Assembly: GCA_964458415.1 (NCBI GenBank)
Contig: CAYWIT010000004.1
Coordinates: forward strand, 1 to 64,000
Origin: CAYWIT01 sp964458415
GTDB taxonomy: Bacteria; Pseudomonadota; Alphaproteobacteria; Micavibrionales; UBA2020
DNA: 64,000 bases
Reading direction: 5' to 3'
In this document: positions 1 through 8,081 of the stretch, one piece after another
How positions within the stretch are numbered: position 1 is the stretch's first letter
How the letters are laid out: each line of letters begins with the position of its first letter
Notes under the pieces: generated by a model
What the model was told of the DNA's origin: nothing
The model's input: only the letters and a program-made list of their open reading frames with translations
Database searches by the model: none
Position numbers and translations under genes: made by a program

Positions 1-245
1 TGGAGTTTGACGAGGAAGTACGGGAACGGATGCTGAATATGTCGTTTGACAAATGGCCGTTCGAGCTGATGACGATGGTGCCGATCCGTGGAAAATCTAT
101 GGAAATGGCGGCGCGGGCGGCGTTTGAGGCGGACCTGATCGAGCGGCGTTTCTACCTGATGTATGCCGCCGGCACCAAGGCGGCAGCCGATGCGCGGGCG
201 GAAGCGGAAGCTGAAAAAGCGGCAGAAGGGGGCGGTCATGTCTGA
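1..245 (+). CDS. dotB: DotB/TraJ-type secretion ATPase, C-terminal end only (partial)
   Basis: The frame is open from the window edge (first full codon at base 3) to a TGA at 243-245, giving the last 80 residues of a longer protein. The tail is helical with a charged Ala/Glu-rich end and includes the stretch SFDKWPFELM. I could not place it by motif alone, because Walker boxes would lie outside the window. The identification rests mainly on position: in R64 the order is traJ (DotB) then traK (IcmT), and here icmT starts inside the last codons of this gene with an 8-bp overlap. DotB is the hexameric cytoplasmic ATPase that energises type IVB machines. Another T4BSS protein upstream of icmT is possible. 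Confidence 0.5.
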   Translation, partial: EFDEEVRERMLNMSFDKWPFELMTMVPIRGKSMEMAARAAFEADLIERRFYLMYAAGTKAAADARAEAEAEKAAEGGGHV

Positions 246-528
246 AGAAAATATCCAGAACTGGCATTGGCGCAATACGATGAAACCCGTGCGGTTTTTT
301 CAGTTTGATGCGCGGGCCGGATTCTTCGTCGTGCTGTTGCTGGTGCATGCCAGATTGTGGACTTTGTGCCTGCTGATTGTGGTTTTTGCCGGTTTTTACC
401 TGCTCGAGCGCAAGGGATTGTCTTTTTCAGCCGCCTTGCGGGCTTTTCGTGTCTGGCTGATCGGGCCCTATCGTCCGGCCTGGCTCTGGACGCGGCGGCG
501 CAAGTTGCTGGATACGGGCAGCCGCTGA
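238..528 (+). CDS. icmT: IcmT/TraK-like type IVB secretion protein
   Basis: This 96-residue protein closely follows the IcmT/TraK pattern: HWRNTMKPVRFFQFDARAGF, then a hydrophobic double segment (about residues 25-60), LLERKGLSFSAALRAFR, and a basic RRRK tail. IcmT is a small inner-membrane component of Dot/Icm systems. Family members are usually about 85-100 residues, so this is full length. The start ATG lies within the end of the preceding ATPase gene, which implies translational coupling. It is the most recognisable marker that the left edge belongs to a type IVB locus. Confidence 0.88.
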   Translation: MSEENIQNWHWRNTMKPVRFFQFDARAGFFVVLLLVHARLWTLCLLIVVFAGFYLLERKGLSFSAALRAFRVWLIGPYRPAWLWTRRRKLLDTGSR

Positions 529-563
529 TCCCGTCTTGCTTTCACAAACTCTTCAAAGTGCTA

Positions 564-593
564 TTGATTTTGCCCGCCATGAGGGACTATAAC
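564..593 (+). promoter_or_regulatory. Candidate sigma-70 promoter upstream of the TcpQ-domain gene
   Basis: TTGATT at 564-569 and TATAAC at 588-593 are separated by 18 bp and sit about 48 bp before the ATG at 641. The match is 4/6 and 5/6 to the consensus. It lies in the only sizeable gap (529-640) between icmT and the next gene. Assignment is by eye. Confidence 0.4.
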
Positions 594-640
594 TATATCA
601 TTCAATATAAAGGCATAGCCTTTCACAACAGGATGATGAC

Positions 641-1843
641 ATGGCACAAAATACGACACGCGCGTTTTTCAGCAAGGGCGTAATTCTTTTTTCCGGCGTT
701 GCAATGATTTGTTTTGTGAACGGGGCCGAAGCCGGCTTTGAGTGGAAGGGCGCGCTGGTGCCGCCTGCTGCAGAAGGAACGGGCGTTCCGGCCGCGGAAA
801 GCCTGAACGGGCTTGAGCCGGTGATCATGTGGGATGGCGAGGTTTCCCCGTCCATGCCGGCCGAGAAAGTGGCGCCGGTTGAGGCAGCGCCGGTTGCAAG
901 TCAGCAGGAAGAGGCGGCGATACCCGCGGCGGTAACGGAAGATGCCGGAGAAGTGGTTTCGGGTTTCGGCGCGGATCTGCCGCTGGTGATTGCCCTCCAG
1001 CAGGTGGTGCCGGCGGGATACCAGTTTTCCTTTGCGAAGGAGGTTAATCCCGGCGTGAATGTTTCCTGGCAGGGCGGGGAGCCCTGGAAGAATATTCTTG
1101 CAAAGATGCTGCAGGAGGCGGGTCTTGGATACCGGCTGCAGAACAATATTGTCGTCATTGGAAAGTTTTCGGCGCCTGAAGCCGTGGCGCCTTCCGTGAC
1201 GGAAGAAAAAAGCGTAGCGCCCGTTTCTCTCGCCACGCCGGCACCCGAGATGCCGCCCATGCCTGTTCAGGGTGTTGCGCAGGAAACGGTTGCCGTGCCA
1301 TCTCCCGTCGTGCCAAAGGCAGAACAGATTCCCGATGACCTGACGGCGCCGCCGTCCGCTCTCACCGGCGATGCACCGGTAGATATCCGCCGTCAGAAGC
1401 CGTCCACGCTTCTGAAGCGGATGACCACTTGGGGAGATCAGTCAGAAGAAACTGTACCTGCGGCGGGGGTCGTGACCGTGGGGCAGGCTCCGGCGCCTGT
1501 TCCGGCAGCGGCGGTTCCGGCGGCTGTTGCGCCAGAGAAAAAAGAAGTCGTGGCGGAAGTGAAAAACGTGCCTGTCCTGCCGCGCTGGCAAGCCAGCCAA
1601 GGGCAGACCCTGCGGGAAGTCCTGAAAAAATGGGCGGACACCGAGAAGGTCGAGCTTTACTGGTCGATCGATTATGATTATCGTCTGGGCGGCGATGCGG
1701 ATTATACCAGCAGCTTCGAGGATGCCGTGGCCAAGCTTCTTGGGCATTACAGCGAAGTCCGCCCCCAGCCTTATGGCCAGATTCACAAAACGGCGGCAGG
1801 GGACAGAGTCCTTGTGATAAAGTCTTATGACCTGACAAGGTAA
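641..1843 (+). CDS. Exported protein with TcpQ-like C-terminal domain and an N0/STN-like domain
   Basis: This 400-residue protein starts with a signal peptide-like segment (hydrophobic core GVILFSGVAMICFVNG, Ala-x-Ala region near residue 30). Residues about 107-173 look like a secretin N0/STN-type fold segment (DLPLVIALQQVVPAG ... NNIVVIGK). Residues about 313-400 (LREVLKKWADTEKVELYW to the end) match the TcpQ/PilL C-terminal domain found in pilus and secretion outer-membrane complexes. Pro/Ala-rich linkers join the parts. An AGGA lies just upstream of the ATG. Lying next to icmT in a Dot/Icm locus, it may act in the outer-membrane core, in the place DotD (an N0-like lipoprotein) holds in Legionella. 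That role is inference, and there is no lipobox. Confidence 0.65.
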   Translation: MAQNTTRAFFSKGVILFSGVAMICFVNGAEAGFEWKGALVPPAAEGTGVPAAESLNGLEPVIMWDGEVSPSMPAEKVAPVEAAPVASQQEEAAIPAAVTEDAGEVVSGFGADLPLVIALQQVVPAGYQFSFAKEVNPGVNVSWQGGEPWKNILAKMLQEAGLGYRLQNNIVVIGKFSAPEAVAPSVTEEKSVAPVSLATPAPEMPPMPVQGVAQETVAVPSPVVPKAEQIPDDLTAPPSALTGDAPVDIRRQKPSTLLKRMTTWGDQSEETVPAAGVVTVGQAPAPVPAAAVPAAVAPEKKEVVAEVKNVPVLPRWQASQGQTLREVLKKWADTEKVELYWSIDYDYRLGGDADYTSSFEDAVAKLLGHYSEVRPQPYGQIHKTAAGDRVLVIKSYDLTR

Positions 1844-1882
1844 CATCCAAAACAACCCATTGATTTACATAAATATATTCAA

Positions 1883-1915
1883 ATTCTATCACATTTTAGA
1901 TAAATGTGATAGAAT
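1883..1915. promoter_or_regulatory. Perfect 14-bp inverted repeat, operator-like
   Basis: ATTCTATCACATTT at 1883-1896 and its exact reverse complement at 1902-1915 flank a 5-bp centre (TAGAT). No T-run follows, so a Rho-independent terminator is unlikely. It lies 72 bp before the first of four tandem paralogous genes and 40 bp after the TcpQ-domain gene, in AT-rich sequence. The half-sites face the wrong way for a CRP/FNR site (TGTGA-N6-TCACA), so another dimeric regulator would be needed. Confidence 0.55.
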
Positions 1916-1986
1916 GTAAGGATATTAATGGGAAACAGGCAGGAGCCAATCGAGCGGTTCCTGTAAGCGGGTGTTTTGGGCGGAAT

Positions 1987-3309
1987 ATGCAGCGTATAAG
2001 TTTCTTTAAAAAAGCAATGCTGGTCGCCGGCTTTCTGGCGTTCTTTGTCGCCGGATATGTCTCGACCAGTATCGTCACGTCTTGTCCGGCAGAGGCGCAG
2101 GCTTGTCATTGCAGTATCTGCACTTATGCGGGTCCATCAAGTCTTTCTGCCGTTCTGGGGATTATCTACGCCAGCATTATCGGTCCGGCGCTGGTGACGG
2201 CGCAGGCCATGATTTCGGCCTATTATACGCTGGCTATTACGGCGTTTACCGAACAGATCATCTCCAAGTTTGAAATTGTGGCAAGCAATTTTGTCGATTG
2301 GTTCGATACTTTTTGGTATTACAATCTGCGTCCGGCAATGCAGGGAATGACCGAACAGCTGAACACGGCAGATACCGATCAGGCGCGCGCCTGGGGCGGG
2401 TTTGCCGATTCTGTCGATCTGAACCGCACGCATCGTGAACAGTTTATTGATCAGGCGCAAACCCATCGTGAACAGCGGCCGAGCGAGGATGTCTGCGTGG
2501 CGGGCACTGTGGCGGGCGGCATGGCGCGGGCGGCGGCATTCCAGCGGGGGTACAATGCGGCCGCGCCGGTCGAGGCCTTGCCGCGCGGCGCGAATAATAC
2601 GGGAACGGCGGCGGCTTCCGGAACGGCGTCCGATCAAAAAGAGCGCTGGGATAATTATACAACGCGTTATTGCGCCAAGGAATACAACGCCGGTGCTTCG
2701 GGTTGCGCGGCGGATGCGCCTTTTGTCGGTCAGGATCTTGACGTGACGGGACAGGTTTTCATGAAGGACACGATTGATGTGACGGATGCCGATGTCAAGA
2801 AATCGGTCGATGACCTGATTTCCAACCTCTCCGAGCCTTTCGTGCTGGATCTTGTTTCTAAAAGATCTATCGACAGTGCGGAAGGACGCGAAGTCATGCT
2901 CGAGCGGGAGGCCTATAAAGCAAAGCGGCAGGTGGTTTACGACGCCCTTTATCTTTCCGTGTCGCGGCGGGTGCCGGGAAGCGATATGGGGGCTTTCGTG
3001 AAGGAAATCCGCCAAGCGGCCGGCATCGACGCGGCGCTGATTTCCGCCAATCCCAGCCATAACGAGATCATGCAGGCGATGATGGCGGAGAGATACAGGA
3101 CGGGGAAATACGGCATCGGCCAGATCGACGAGCCGGAGAATAATGAGCGGGAACAGGTTGTGCAGGAAGCCTTTCAGGCGATGAACTGGAGCGATTATCT
3201 TGATTTGCTGGACCGCTATTCGCTGGTGCTGGCGGCGCAGGCCGGACAGGAAGTGCGGGAGATGAAACCGTTCAGCACGCGTTCGGAAGCAGCGCCTTTG
3301 AGGAACTGA
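1987..3309 (+). CDS. Exported protein of unknown family, paralog A of four in tandem
   Basis: I do not recognise this 440-residue family. It begins with a signal peptide (basic MQRISFFKK, then a hydrophobic stretch, then AEAQAC). Features shared with the next three genes are a block near residue 109 (WYYNLRPAMQGMTEQLN then DQAR), PSEDVCVAGT near 164, NTGTAAASG near 204, a TIDVTDADV segment, and a late block of the type RVPGS(x)nWVK(x)nRxxAG. Cysteines in matching positions suggest disulfides after export. A start at 1987 puts the signal peptide at the N-terminus; the frame is also open upstream from a GTG at 1906. It is followed after 11 bp by paralog B. Location inside a type IVB locus suggests a secretion-apparatus, surface or exported partner. 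Function is unknown. Confidence 0.75.
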   Translation: MQRISFFKKAMLVAGFLAFFVAGYVSTSIVTSCPAEAQACHCSICTYAGPSSLSAVLGIIYASIIGPALVTAQAMISAYYTLAITAFTEQIISKFEIVASNFVDWFDTFWYYNLRPAMQGMTEQLNTADTDQARAWGGFADSVDLNRTHREQFIDQAQTHREQRPSEDVCVAGTVAGGMARAAAFQRGYNAAAPVEALPRGANNTGTAAASGTASDQKERWDNYTTRYCAKEYNAGASGCAADAPFVGQDLDVTGQVFMKDTIDVTDADVKKSVDDLISNLSEPFVLDLVSKRSIDSAEGREVMLEREAYKAKRQVVYDALYLSVSRRVPGSDMGAFVKEIRQAAGIDAALISANPSHNEIMQAMMAERYRTGKYGIGQIDEPENNEREQVVQEAFQAMNWSDYLDLLDRYSLVLAAQAGQEVREMKPFSTRSEAAPLRN

Positions 3310-3320
3310 GGACAAACGGC

Positions 3321-4703
3321 ATGAAGCAAGGACTAAAAAAGTTTTTCGGCGCTTTTCGGCCCCTCCGGCTCGGGATGGCTCTTGTGCTGCTGGCCGCTTT
3401 TCTGGCGGGCTATAATTTCACCGCTTCCTCGATCGGTACTTGTCAGGCGCAGATCCCCTACGTGAATCCGCCACCGGTTCTGGGGGGTGGATGCATTTGC
3501 TGCAAAGGCTGCTGGGAACCCTGCGTTCCCCCCGGCACGGCTTCGAGCATCCGGTCCATGCTGGTGAACAGTCTTTATAATTCCCTCGACAGCTCGGCGA
3601 ACACGCTTGAACTTTATATCGGGGAATCGGTGGATACATTGGTCGAAGCCATTCTGGAGCGGCTCAACCAGATGGAGCTGGATATCATCGCCTGGTGGCA
3701 GACGATGTGGTATTACAACTTGCTTCCGTCCCTGCAGAACATGACTGAACAGCTGAATATCGCCGTGGTTGACCAGACCAGAAGCTTTTCGGGCGCGATT
3801 GACGCCGAGTTGCAATCCCAGACCAGTCTGGAGTTCAACGAACGCGAGGCGCAGGTTCAGGGCAAGCTGGCGCCCAGTGAAGATGTCTGCGTGGCGGGAA
3901 CGACGGCCGGCGGTTATGGCCGTGCTACGGCTTTTTCCCGCGAGATGCGGAAGGCCTGGCAAAAAGAAAGTCTGGATATCGGAGCCGGCAAGACCGGTAC
4001 GGCCGGAGCCAGCGGCTATGCGGCGGTTGAAAAATTGCGCCATGACGAATATGAAGCGCTGTTTTGCAATCCGGATGACAACGGCGGCAATAACAATTGC
4101 GCGGCGCCCGATGCGGATTTTCATAATGCGGATATCCTGCCGTCGAAATTTCTTTACGACAAACTGACAATCGATGTGGATGATGATCCGCGTTTTGCGC
4201 AGACGGTCAATGCCATCATGAATAACACGATGGGGACGCCGTCGGCAGACGCCATGCCCAAGAAAGTGATGGCGAGCGCGGGCGGGCAGGAAAAATGGCT
4301 GGACCGGCGGGCGTTCCTGGCGCGTTACGCGGCGGTCCGCAGCGTGCCGCAAATGGCCTTTGGCTGGCGGATGCCGGGCAGCCAGCTGGGGCCCTGGGTC
4401 AAGGACCTGCGTCAGAAGGCGGGCGTTCCTCTCAGTGACATCTCTGACAACCCCAGCTATCGTGAAGTGCTGCATGCCGCCTCTATCGACCGTTTCAACA
4501 GCGGAGAATACGCGCTTGACCAGATTGCGAAGCGGGACAAAGTCGAGCAGGAAAAACTGGTGCTGAGCGCGTTTTATCTGATGCAGCTGCGGGATTATTA
4601 CGAACTGCTGGAACGGCAGGCGATGGTTCTGGCCGTGCAGGTGGCGATCATGGCGGATCGCACGCCATTGCCGGATGTGCTGCCGGTCACGCCGAAGAAC
4701 TAA
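3321..4703 (+). CDS. Exported protein of unknown family, paralog B of four in tandem
   Basis: 460 residues, with an N-terminal basic region followed by a hydrophobic segment (LGMALVLLAAFLAGY) and a Cys-rich stretch soon after (CICCKGC near residue 58) that the other three lack. The family blocks are MWYYNLLPSLQNMTEQLN near residue 128, PSEDVCVAGTTAGG near 184 and TGTAGASG near 225. The C-terminal third carries the RMPGSQLGPWVKDLRQKAG block also present in A. The nearest relative by eye is paralog A (both share PSEDVCVAGT exactly). Spacing of 10 bp to the next gene supports one transcript. No enzymatic motif was seen. Confidence 0.75.
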   Translation: MKQGLKKFFGAFRPLRLGMALVLLAAFLAGYNFTASSIGTCQAQIPYVNPPPVLGGGCICCKGCWEPCVPPGTASSIRSMLVNSLYNSLDSSANTLELYIGESVDTLVEAILERLNQMELDIIAWWQTMWYYNLLPSLQNMTEQLNIAVVDQTRSFSGAIDAELQSQTSLEFNEREAQVQGKLAPSEDVCVAGTTAGGYGRATAFSREMRKAWQKESLDIGAGKTGTAGASGYAAVEKLRHDEYEALFCNPDDNGGNNNCAAPDADFHNADILPSKFLYDKLTIDVDDDPRFAQTVNAIMNNTMGTPSADAMPKKVMASAGGQEKWLDRRAFLARYAAVRSVPQMAFGWRMPGSQLGPWVKDLRQKAGVPLSDISDNPSYREVLHAASIDRFNSGEYALDQIAKRDKVEQEKLVLSAFYLMQLRDYYELLERQAMVLAVQVAIMADRTPLPDVLPVTPKN

Positions 4704-4713
4704 AGGGGAAAAG

Positions 4714-6003
4714 ATGACAGGGACGGGGAACAGAAGGACGGGTTTTGACAGGAAGGCGGGAAGGTTTTCCGCGGTCGTTCTTTGCGTCCTCGTTTTGACA
4801 TTCGCCGGCTCAAGGACGGGTCATGCGATTTGCGAGGCGCCGGGCGCCCCCAATGCTGCCGCTAGCGCCTTTGATTCGGCGCAGACTGCCCAGGTGGCGG
4901 CGGGAACGCTGGCCATCCAGGCGGTGGTGGAAGCCGAAACCAATCTGGCGCGCTCCGCGATCGTGACCTATATGAATACGGCCTGGGATACGATGATGCT
5001 GCCGCGGCTCAACCAGTTCTGGGAGGACTGGGAGGAGGCGCTCAAGGCGATGACGGCGCAGCTGCATGCCGGGATCACGGACCAGACCCGGCAAATGGCG
5101 GCGGCCTATGATTTCGACAACGTGGGGGAATCGGCACGGCGGATCCAGCGGGCCGAGGTGACGGCCAAGAAAGACTTTACCGTGACCGATCAGGGCTGCC
5201 AGTTTGACTCGACGGCGCAATATCTGGGTTCCGCGATGCAGACCGCCCGTTCCACGGCCAGAGGCTATGCTTACGATATTGCCAAGCTGGGGAATAACAA
5301 CAAGGATACGGCAGCAGCCAGCGGTGCGGCCAGCCTGCAAAAATCACGCTGGGATATCTACGTTAACAAATTCTGCGATGGTGTTTCGAACGGCGGCAAC
5401 CCCGGTTGCGCGCCGGGCAATCCGATGGCCAACGCGCATATTACACCGAGTAAAACGCTGTTTGCCAAGGAAACGATTGATCTGACAGATGCCGATACGC
5501 GCGAGGCGGTCAGCCAGCTGACTTATAATATTTCCGGCTATGCGGTGCCGGATAACTGGTCGAAGAAGGTTTTGAGTTCGGCTATCGGCCGCGAGCAACG
5601 ACAGAACAATCGCGAATATCTGGCGCAGATGGATGCCGTTTCCATGCTGGTGACGTCCATTATCGGCGAAAGGACGCCGGGAAAGCCGGCGCCGACCATC
5701 AAGGCGATGCGGGTGCGGGCCGGTGTTTCCGATGCCTCGGATACGCCCAGCGAGCGCGAAATCCGGCAGGCGACGATCGAACAGCTCTGGGACCCGAAGT
5801 ATTTCGCCGATCTTTCCGATTCTCCTTCGACGATTCCGCAAAAGGAACTTTATCTGAAGGCATATAATCTCTACGCGCTTTACAAGGTGATCGAGAAGAC
5901 GGAAAAAATTTCCAACGTTTATGCGATTGAAACGGCAAACTTGCTGGATGCCTATGACTCCAGCCGGAGTTCCGGTTCCGAATTCGCGCCGTTGAGGCCA
6001 TAA
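4714..6003 (+). CDS. Exported protein of unknown family, paralog C of four in tandem
   Basis: 429 residues. The ATG at 4714 follows AAGGGGA and gives an N-terminal signal sequence (FSAVVLCVLVLTFAG ... GHA-I). The WYYN block is weaker (LPRLNQFWEDWEEALKAMTA), but DQTRQM near residue 122, KDTAAASGAAS near 197, SKTLFAKETIDLTDADTRE and the late GERTPG ... MRVRAGV block place it in the same family as its neighbours. The first cysteine of the mature part and the CxF pairs recur. It probably shares a transcript with the other paralogs. Function unknown. Confidence 0.75.
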   Translation: MTGTGNRRTGFDRKAGRFSAVVLCVLVLTFAGSRTGHAICEAPGAPNAAASAFDSAQTAQVAAGTLAIQAVVEAETNLARSAIVTYMNTAWDTMMLPRLNQFWEDWEEALKAMTAQLHAGITDQTRQMAAAYDFDNVGESARRIQRAEVTAKKDFTVTDQGCQFDSTAQYLGSAMQTARSTARGYAYDIAKLGNNNKDTAAASGAASLQKSRWDIYVNKFCDGVSNGGNPGCAPGNPMANAHITPSKTLFAKETIDLTDADTREAVSQLTYNISGYAVPDNWSKKVLSSAIGREQRQNNREYLAQMDAVSMLVTSIIGERTPGKPAPTIKAMRVRAGVSDASDTPSEREIRQATIEQLWDPKYFADLSDSPSTIPQKELYLKAYNLYALYKVIEKTEKISNVYAIETANLLDAYDSSRSSGSEFAPLRP

Positions 6004-6012
6004 AGGAATGGG

Positions 6013-7320
6013 GTGACGGGGATGAGAGCAGCAAATTTTAAAACGTGCAGTCTCCGGATCGTCCTGCTGGCGGCAGTTCTTTTTCTTGTCTCTCCGGTGG
6101 CGGCCTTTGCCGCCTGTGAAACGCCGGCCTCCGCAACGGCGCAAATGAACCAGCTGGTGCAGCGGGATATCAAGAACATCAATAATTACATCAATCAGGA
6201 ATTCAATTTTATTGATAGCGACCTTTCCAACACCGCGGTGGTCGAGATCACGACGCGTTTCAATGAGTTTAACGACAATATTCTGAACTGGCTCAGCAAC
6301 TGGTGGTTTGACGCTTCCGGGGGCTGTTTCCTCTGTTCGCTCGTCAATATGACGAAACAGCTGAATGCGATGCAGGTTGACCAGAGCCGCATGCTGGGCT
6401 CGATGATGGATGCGCAGATTACCAACGAGTTTATTGCCGATATCCAGCAAAAGGAGGTCGAGGCGCAAAAGCGCTATCGCCCGCACGAACTGACCTGTCA
6501 GCTGGATACGGCGATGGCGTCTTCTTCCGGCGGGGTGACAAAAGTGACACAGATGTCGCGCGCGCTCAGCCGGGGGTATGCGCTGGAGGAGCAGACAAGA
6601 CGCGGGAATACCACCGGTACGGCAGCGGCTTCCGGCCGGGCTGCCGACATGAAGGAATTCTGGGGTCAATACGTTGCTTCATTCTGCGACCCGGCCTTGG
6701 GGAATCAGGGCTGTACGGTGGCGGGAACCATGCCGGGCAAGCATGTCGATCTGCCGGGCTTTCTCTGGGGCGATCAGCAGACCTATGATATGGCTGTGCC
6801 GCAGAATCAGGAACTGGCAAAAGCGCTGCAGCGTTATCTGGTGGATCCGACGGCTGCCGATGTTTTGCAGGCCAAGGTGCTGGAGGCCCCTGCAGGACGT
6901 GAGGAAATCATGAAGCGGCGGACACGGCAGGCGCGCTTTAACGCGATATACAATACGGTCGGGATGATGGTTGGCGAGAGGGCGGGCGGCAGCGGCGTCA
7001 AGATGAAGGATATGCGCGTCAAGGCCGGCATGCTGGCGGGCGACCCGAAGCTGAATGCTTCCGATGATGCCAGCTATCGCGAGATCATGCAGGTATTGTC
7101 GAAGGAGCGGTTTTATGATCCCGCCTATATCACGCAGATCGTCAATGACCCTGTCGAAGGGGTGCGGGAACAGGGCACGATCAAGGCGGTCCGGATGCAG
7201 CTGATGAACGACTTTTACCGGCGTTCGGAAGAACGGGTTTTTATGGAGGCCGCCATTCTGGCCAAGGAGCTGGACGCCCGCGCGCCCGGCAGCGCACTGG
7301 CCTCGCGACCGAAAGACTAG
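6013..7320 (+). CDS. Exported protein of unknown family, paralog D of four in tandem
   Basis: 435 residues with a clear signal peptide (LRIVLLAAVLFLVSPVAAFAA-C). Family blocks are SLVNMTKQLNAMQVDQSRM near residue 109, NTTGTAAASG near 198 and, late, GERAGGSGVKMKDMRVKAGM. A GTG start at 6013 has AAAGGA at good spacing; an ATG at 6022 would remove only three residues. The last 25 codons are also found, as a copied fragment, at 7935-8012, showing that a duplication breakpoint lies inside this gene's 3' end. No catalytic motif was seen. Confidence 0.75.
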   Translation: MTGMRAANFKTCSLRIVLLAAVLFLVSPVAAFAACETPASATAQMNQLVQRDIKNINNYINQEFNFIDSDLSNTAVVEITTRFNEFNDNILNWLSNWWFDASGGCFLCSLVNMTKQLNAMQVDQSRMLGSMMDAQITNEFIADIQQKEVEAQKRYRPHELTCQLDTAMASSSGGVTKVTQMSRALSRGYALEEQTRRGNTTGTAAASGRAADMKEFWGQYVASFCDPALGNQGCTVAGTMPGKHVDLPGFLWGDQQTYDMAVPQNQELAKALQRYLVDPTAADVLQAKVLEAPAGREEIMKRRTRQARFNAIYNTVGMMVGERAGGSGVKMKDMRVKAGMLAGDPKLNASDDASYREIMQVLSKERFYDPAYITQIVNDPVEGVREQGTIKAVRMQLMNDFYRRSEERVFMEAAILAKELDARAPGSALASRPKD

Positions 7321-7363
7321 AAATGATTTTTATAGTTTTGCAAGGGAGGGATAAATGAAACAG
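7235..7363 (+). repeat. Direct repeat, copy 1 (3' end of paralog D plus leader and start of the small secreted gene)
   Basis: From GGGTTTTTATGGAGGCCGCC the sequence is nearly the same as from 7927 onward, covering the end of paralog D, the intergenic TTTTATAGTTTTGCA and the start ATGAAACAG. The spacing between copies is 692 bp. This is the left border of a tandem segmental duplication. Confidence 0.8.
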
Positions 7364-7924
7364 CTGGTTTTTGCGATGGTGTGCGTGCTGGGGCTTTTTG
7401 TCTCCGCAGAGGTTTTGGCTAAACCGGCGCTGCTTTGCCCGGAGGAGCAAGGCGGCGGGGGCGATATTCCGAGTACAGAAAAGGCCAAGACGGACTGGAC
7501 CATGGAACAATTGAATAAAACATATTCGTCAACGGCCCATAATCTTGGCCTTGTTTTCAAAAATGGGGACGGAAAATATGAGAAATATAAGGGGAGCGAT
7601 GATTTGTTCAACAAGTATGGGTTTTATGGATTATGCTTGCTAGACACCCATCCAGACTGCAAAGCTGTAAACGCTTATTGGAATATGAAAGCCTTCTTTA
7701 CGCATATTGCCGATCCGGTATTGAAAGCGGACAAAGCTATTATCGCCGGACTTGCATTTAAGGAGTATGCAAAATCTTTACCAACTTATATGTGTAAGGG
7801 TGAAACGTGTTACAAGATTGATAAGGGAGTAAAAACACCGGCCCCTGACGTAACGCCTGACATGTTGCCCACAATGTTTCCCACGGTGGAGAAATGGCTG
7901 GCGGAGCATAAAGAATATCTTTGA
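7355..7924 (+). CDS. Small secreted protein of unknown function, tandem copy 1
   Basis: 189 residues with a signal peptide (MKQLVFAMVCVLGLFVSAEVLA-K) after a GGGAGGG ribosome-binding site. The mature part has about six cysteines, a GDGKYEKYKG segment and FTHIADPVLKADKAI. The C-terminal part reads CYKIDKGVKTPAPDVTP. The gene is visibly AT-richer and differently coded from its neighbours, which may indicate transfer or relaxed selection. A diverged second copy lies 120 bp downstream. I do not recognise the family. A secreted effector, inhibitor or surface protein are all open. Confidence 0.7.
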   Translation: MKQLVFAMVCVLGLFVSAEVLAKPALLCPEEQGGGGDIPSTEKAKTDWTMEQLNKTYSSTAHNLGLVFKNGDGKYEKYKGSDDLFNKYGFYGLCLLDTHPDCKAVNAYWNMKAFFTHIADPVLKADKAIIAGLAFKEYAKSLPTYMCKGETCYKIDKGVKTPAPDVTPDMLPTMFPTVEKWLAEHKEYL

Positions 7925-7926
7925 TA

Positions 7927-8057
7927 GGGTTTATATGGAGGCCGCCATTCTGGCCAAGGAGCTGGATGACCGCGCGCCCGGCAGCGCGCTTGCTTCCCGG
8001 CCGATGAATTAGAGGGGCTTTTATAGTTTTGCATGGGGATTAAAATGAAACAGACAG
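7927..8057 (+). repeat. Direct repeat, copy 2 of the duplication border
   Basis: Matches 7235-7363 with scattered substitutions. It includes a truncated copy of the paralog D 3' end, the TTTTATAGTTTTGCA leader and the ATGAAACAG start of the second small gene. It supports unequal crossing-over or replication slippage as the origin of the second small gene. Confidence 0.8.
7935..8012 (+). pseudogene. Remnant of the paralog D C-terminus
   Basis: The frame ATG GAG GCC GCC ... AAT TAG encodes 25 residues (MEAAILAKELDDRAPGSALA and five more) that match the last 25 residues of paralog D with few changes. It carries no more of that gene and sits between the two small secreted genes. It is a passenger of the tandem duplication rather than a functional gene. 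Confidence 0.75.
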
Positions 8058-8081
8058 TGGGGATTAAAATGAAACAGACAG
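8034..8081 (+). repeat. 24-bp perfect tandem duplication spanning RBS and start codon
   Basis: Two identical 24-bp units (8034-8057 and 8058-8081) each contain GGGG, ATTAAA and ATGAAACAGACAG. Each unit therefore carries its own ribosome-binding site and start codon, in the same frame. Translation can begin at 8045 or 8069 (or ATG 8033), changing only the first residues before the signal peptide. Confidence 0.85.

Noticed and set aside
1883..1915. CRP/FNR site
   Set aside because: TCACA and TGTGA occur in the reverse order to the CRP consensus TGTGA-N6-TCACA.
1883..1915. Rho-independent terminator for the TcpQ gene
   Set aside because: The stem is AT-rich and not followed by a T run.
2137..3315. 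Open minus-strand frame of 392 codons opposite paralog A
   Set aside because: Fully antisense to a gene with signal peptide and paralogs; Arg/His-rich composition typical of a shadow frame in GC-rich DNA.
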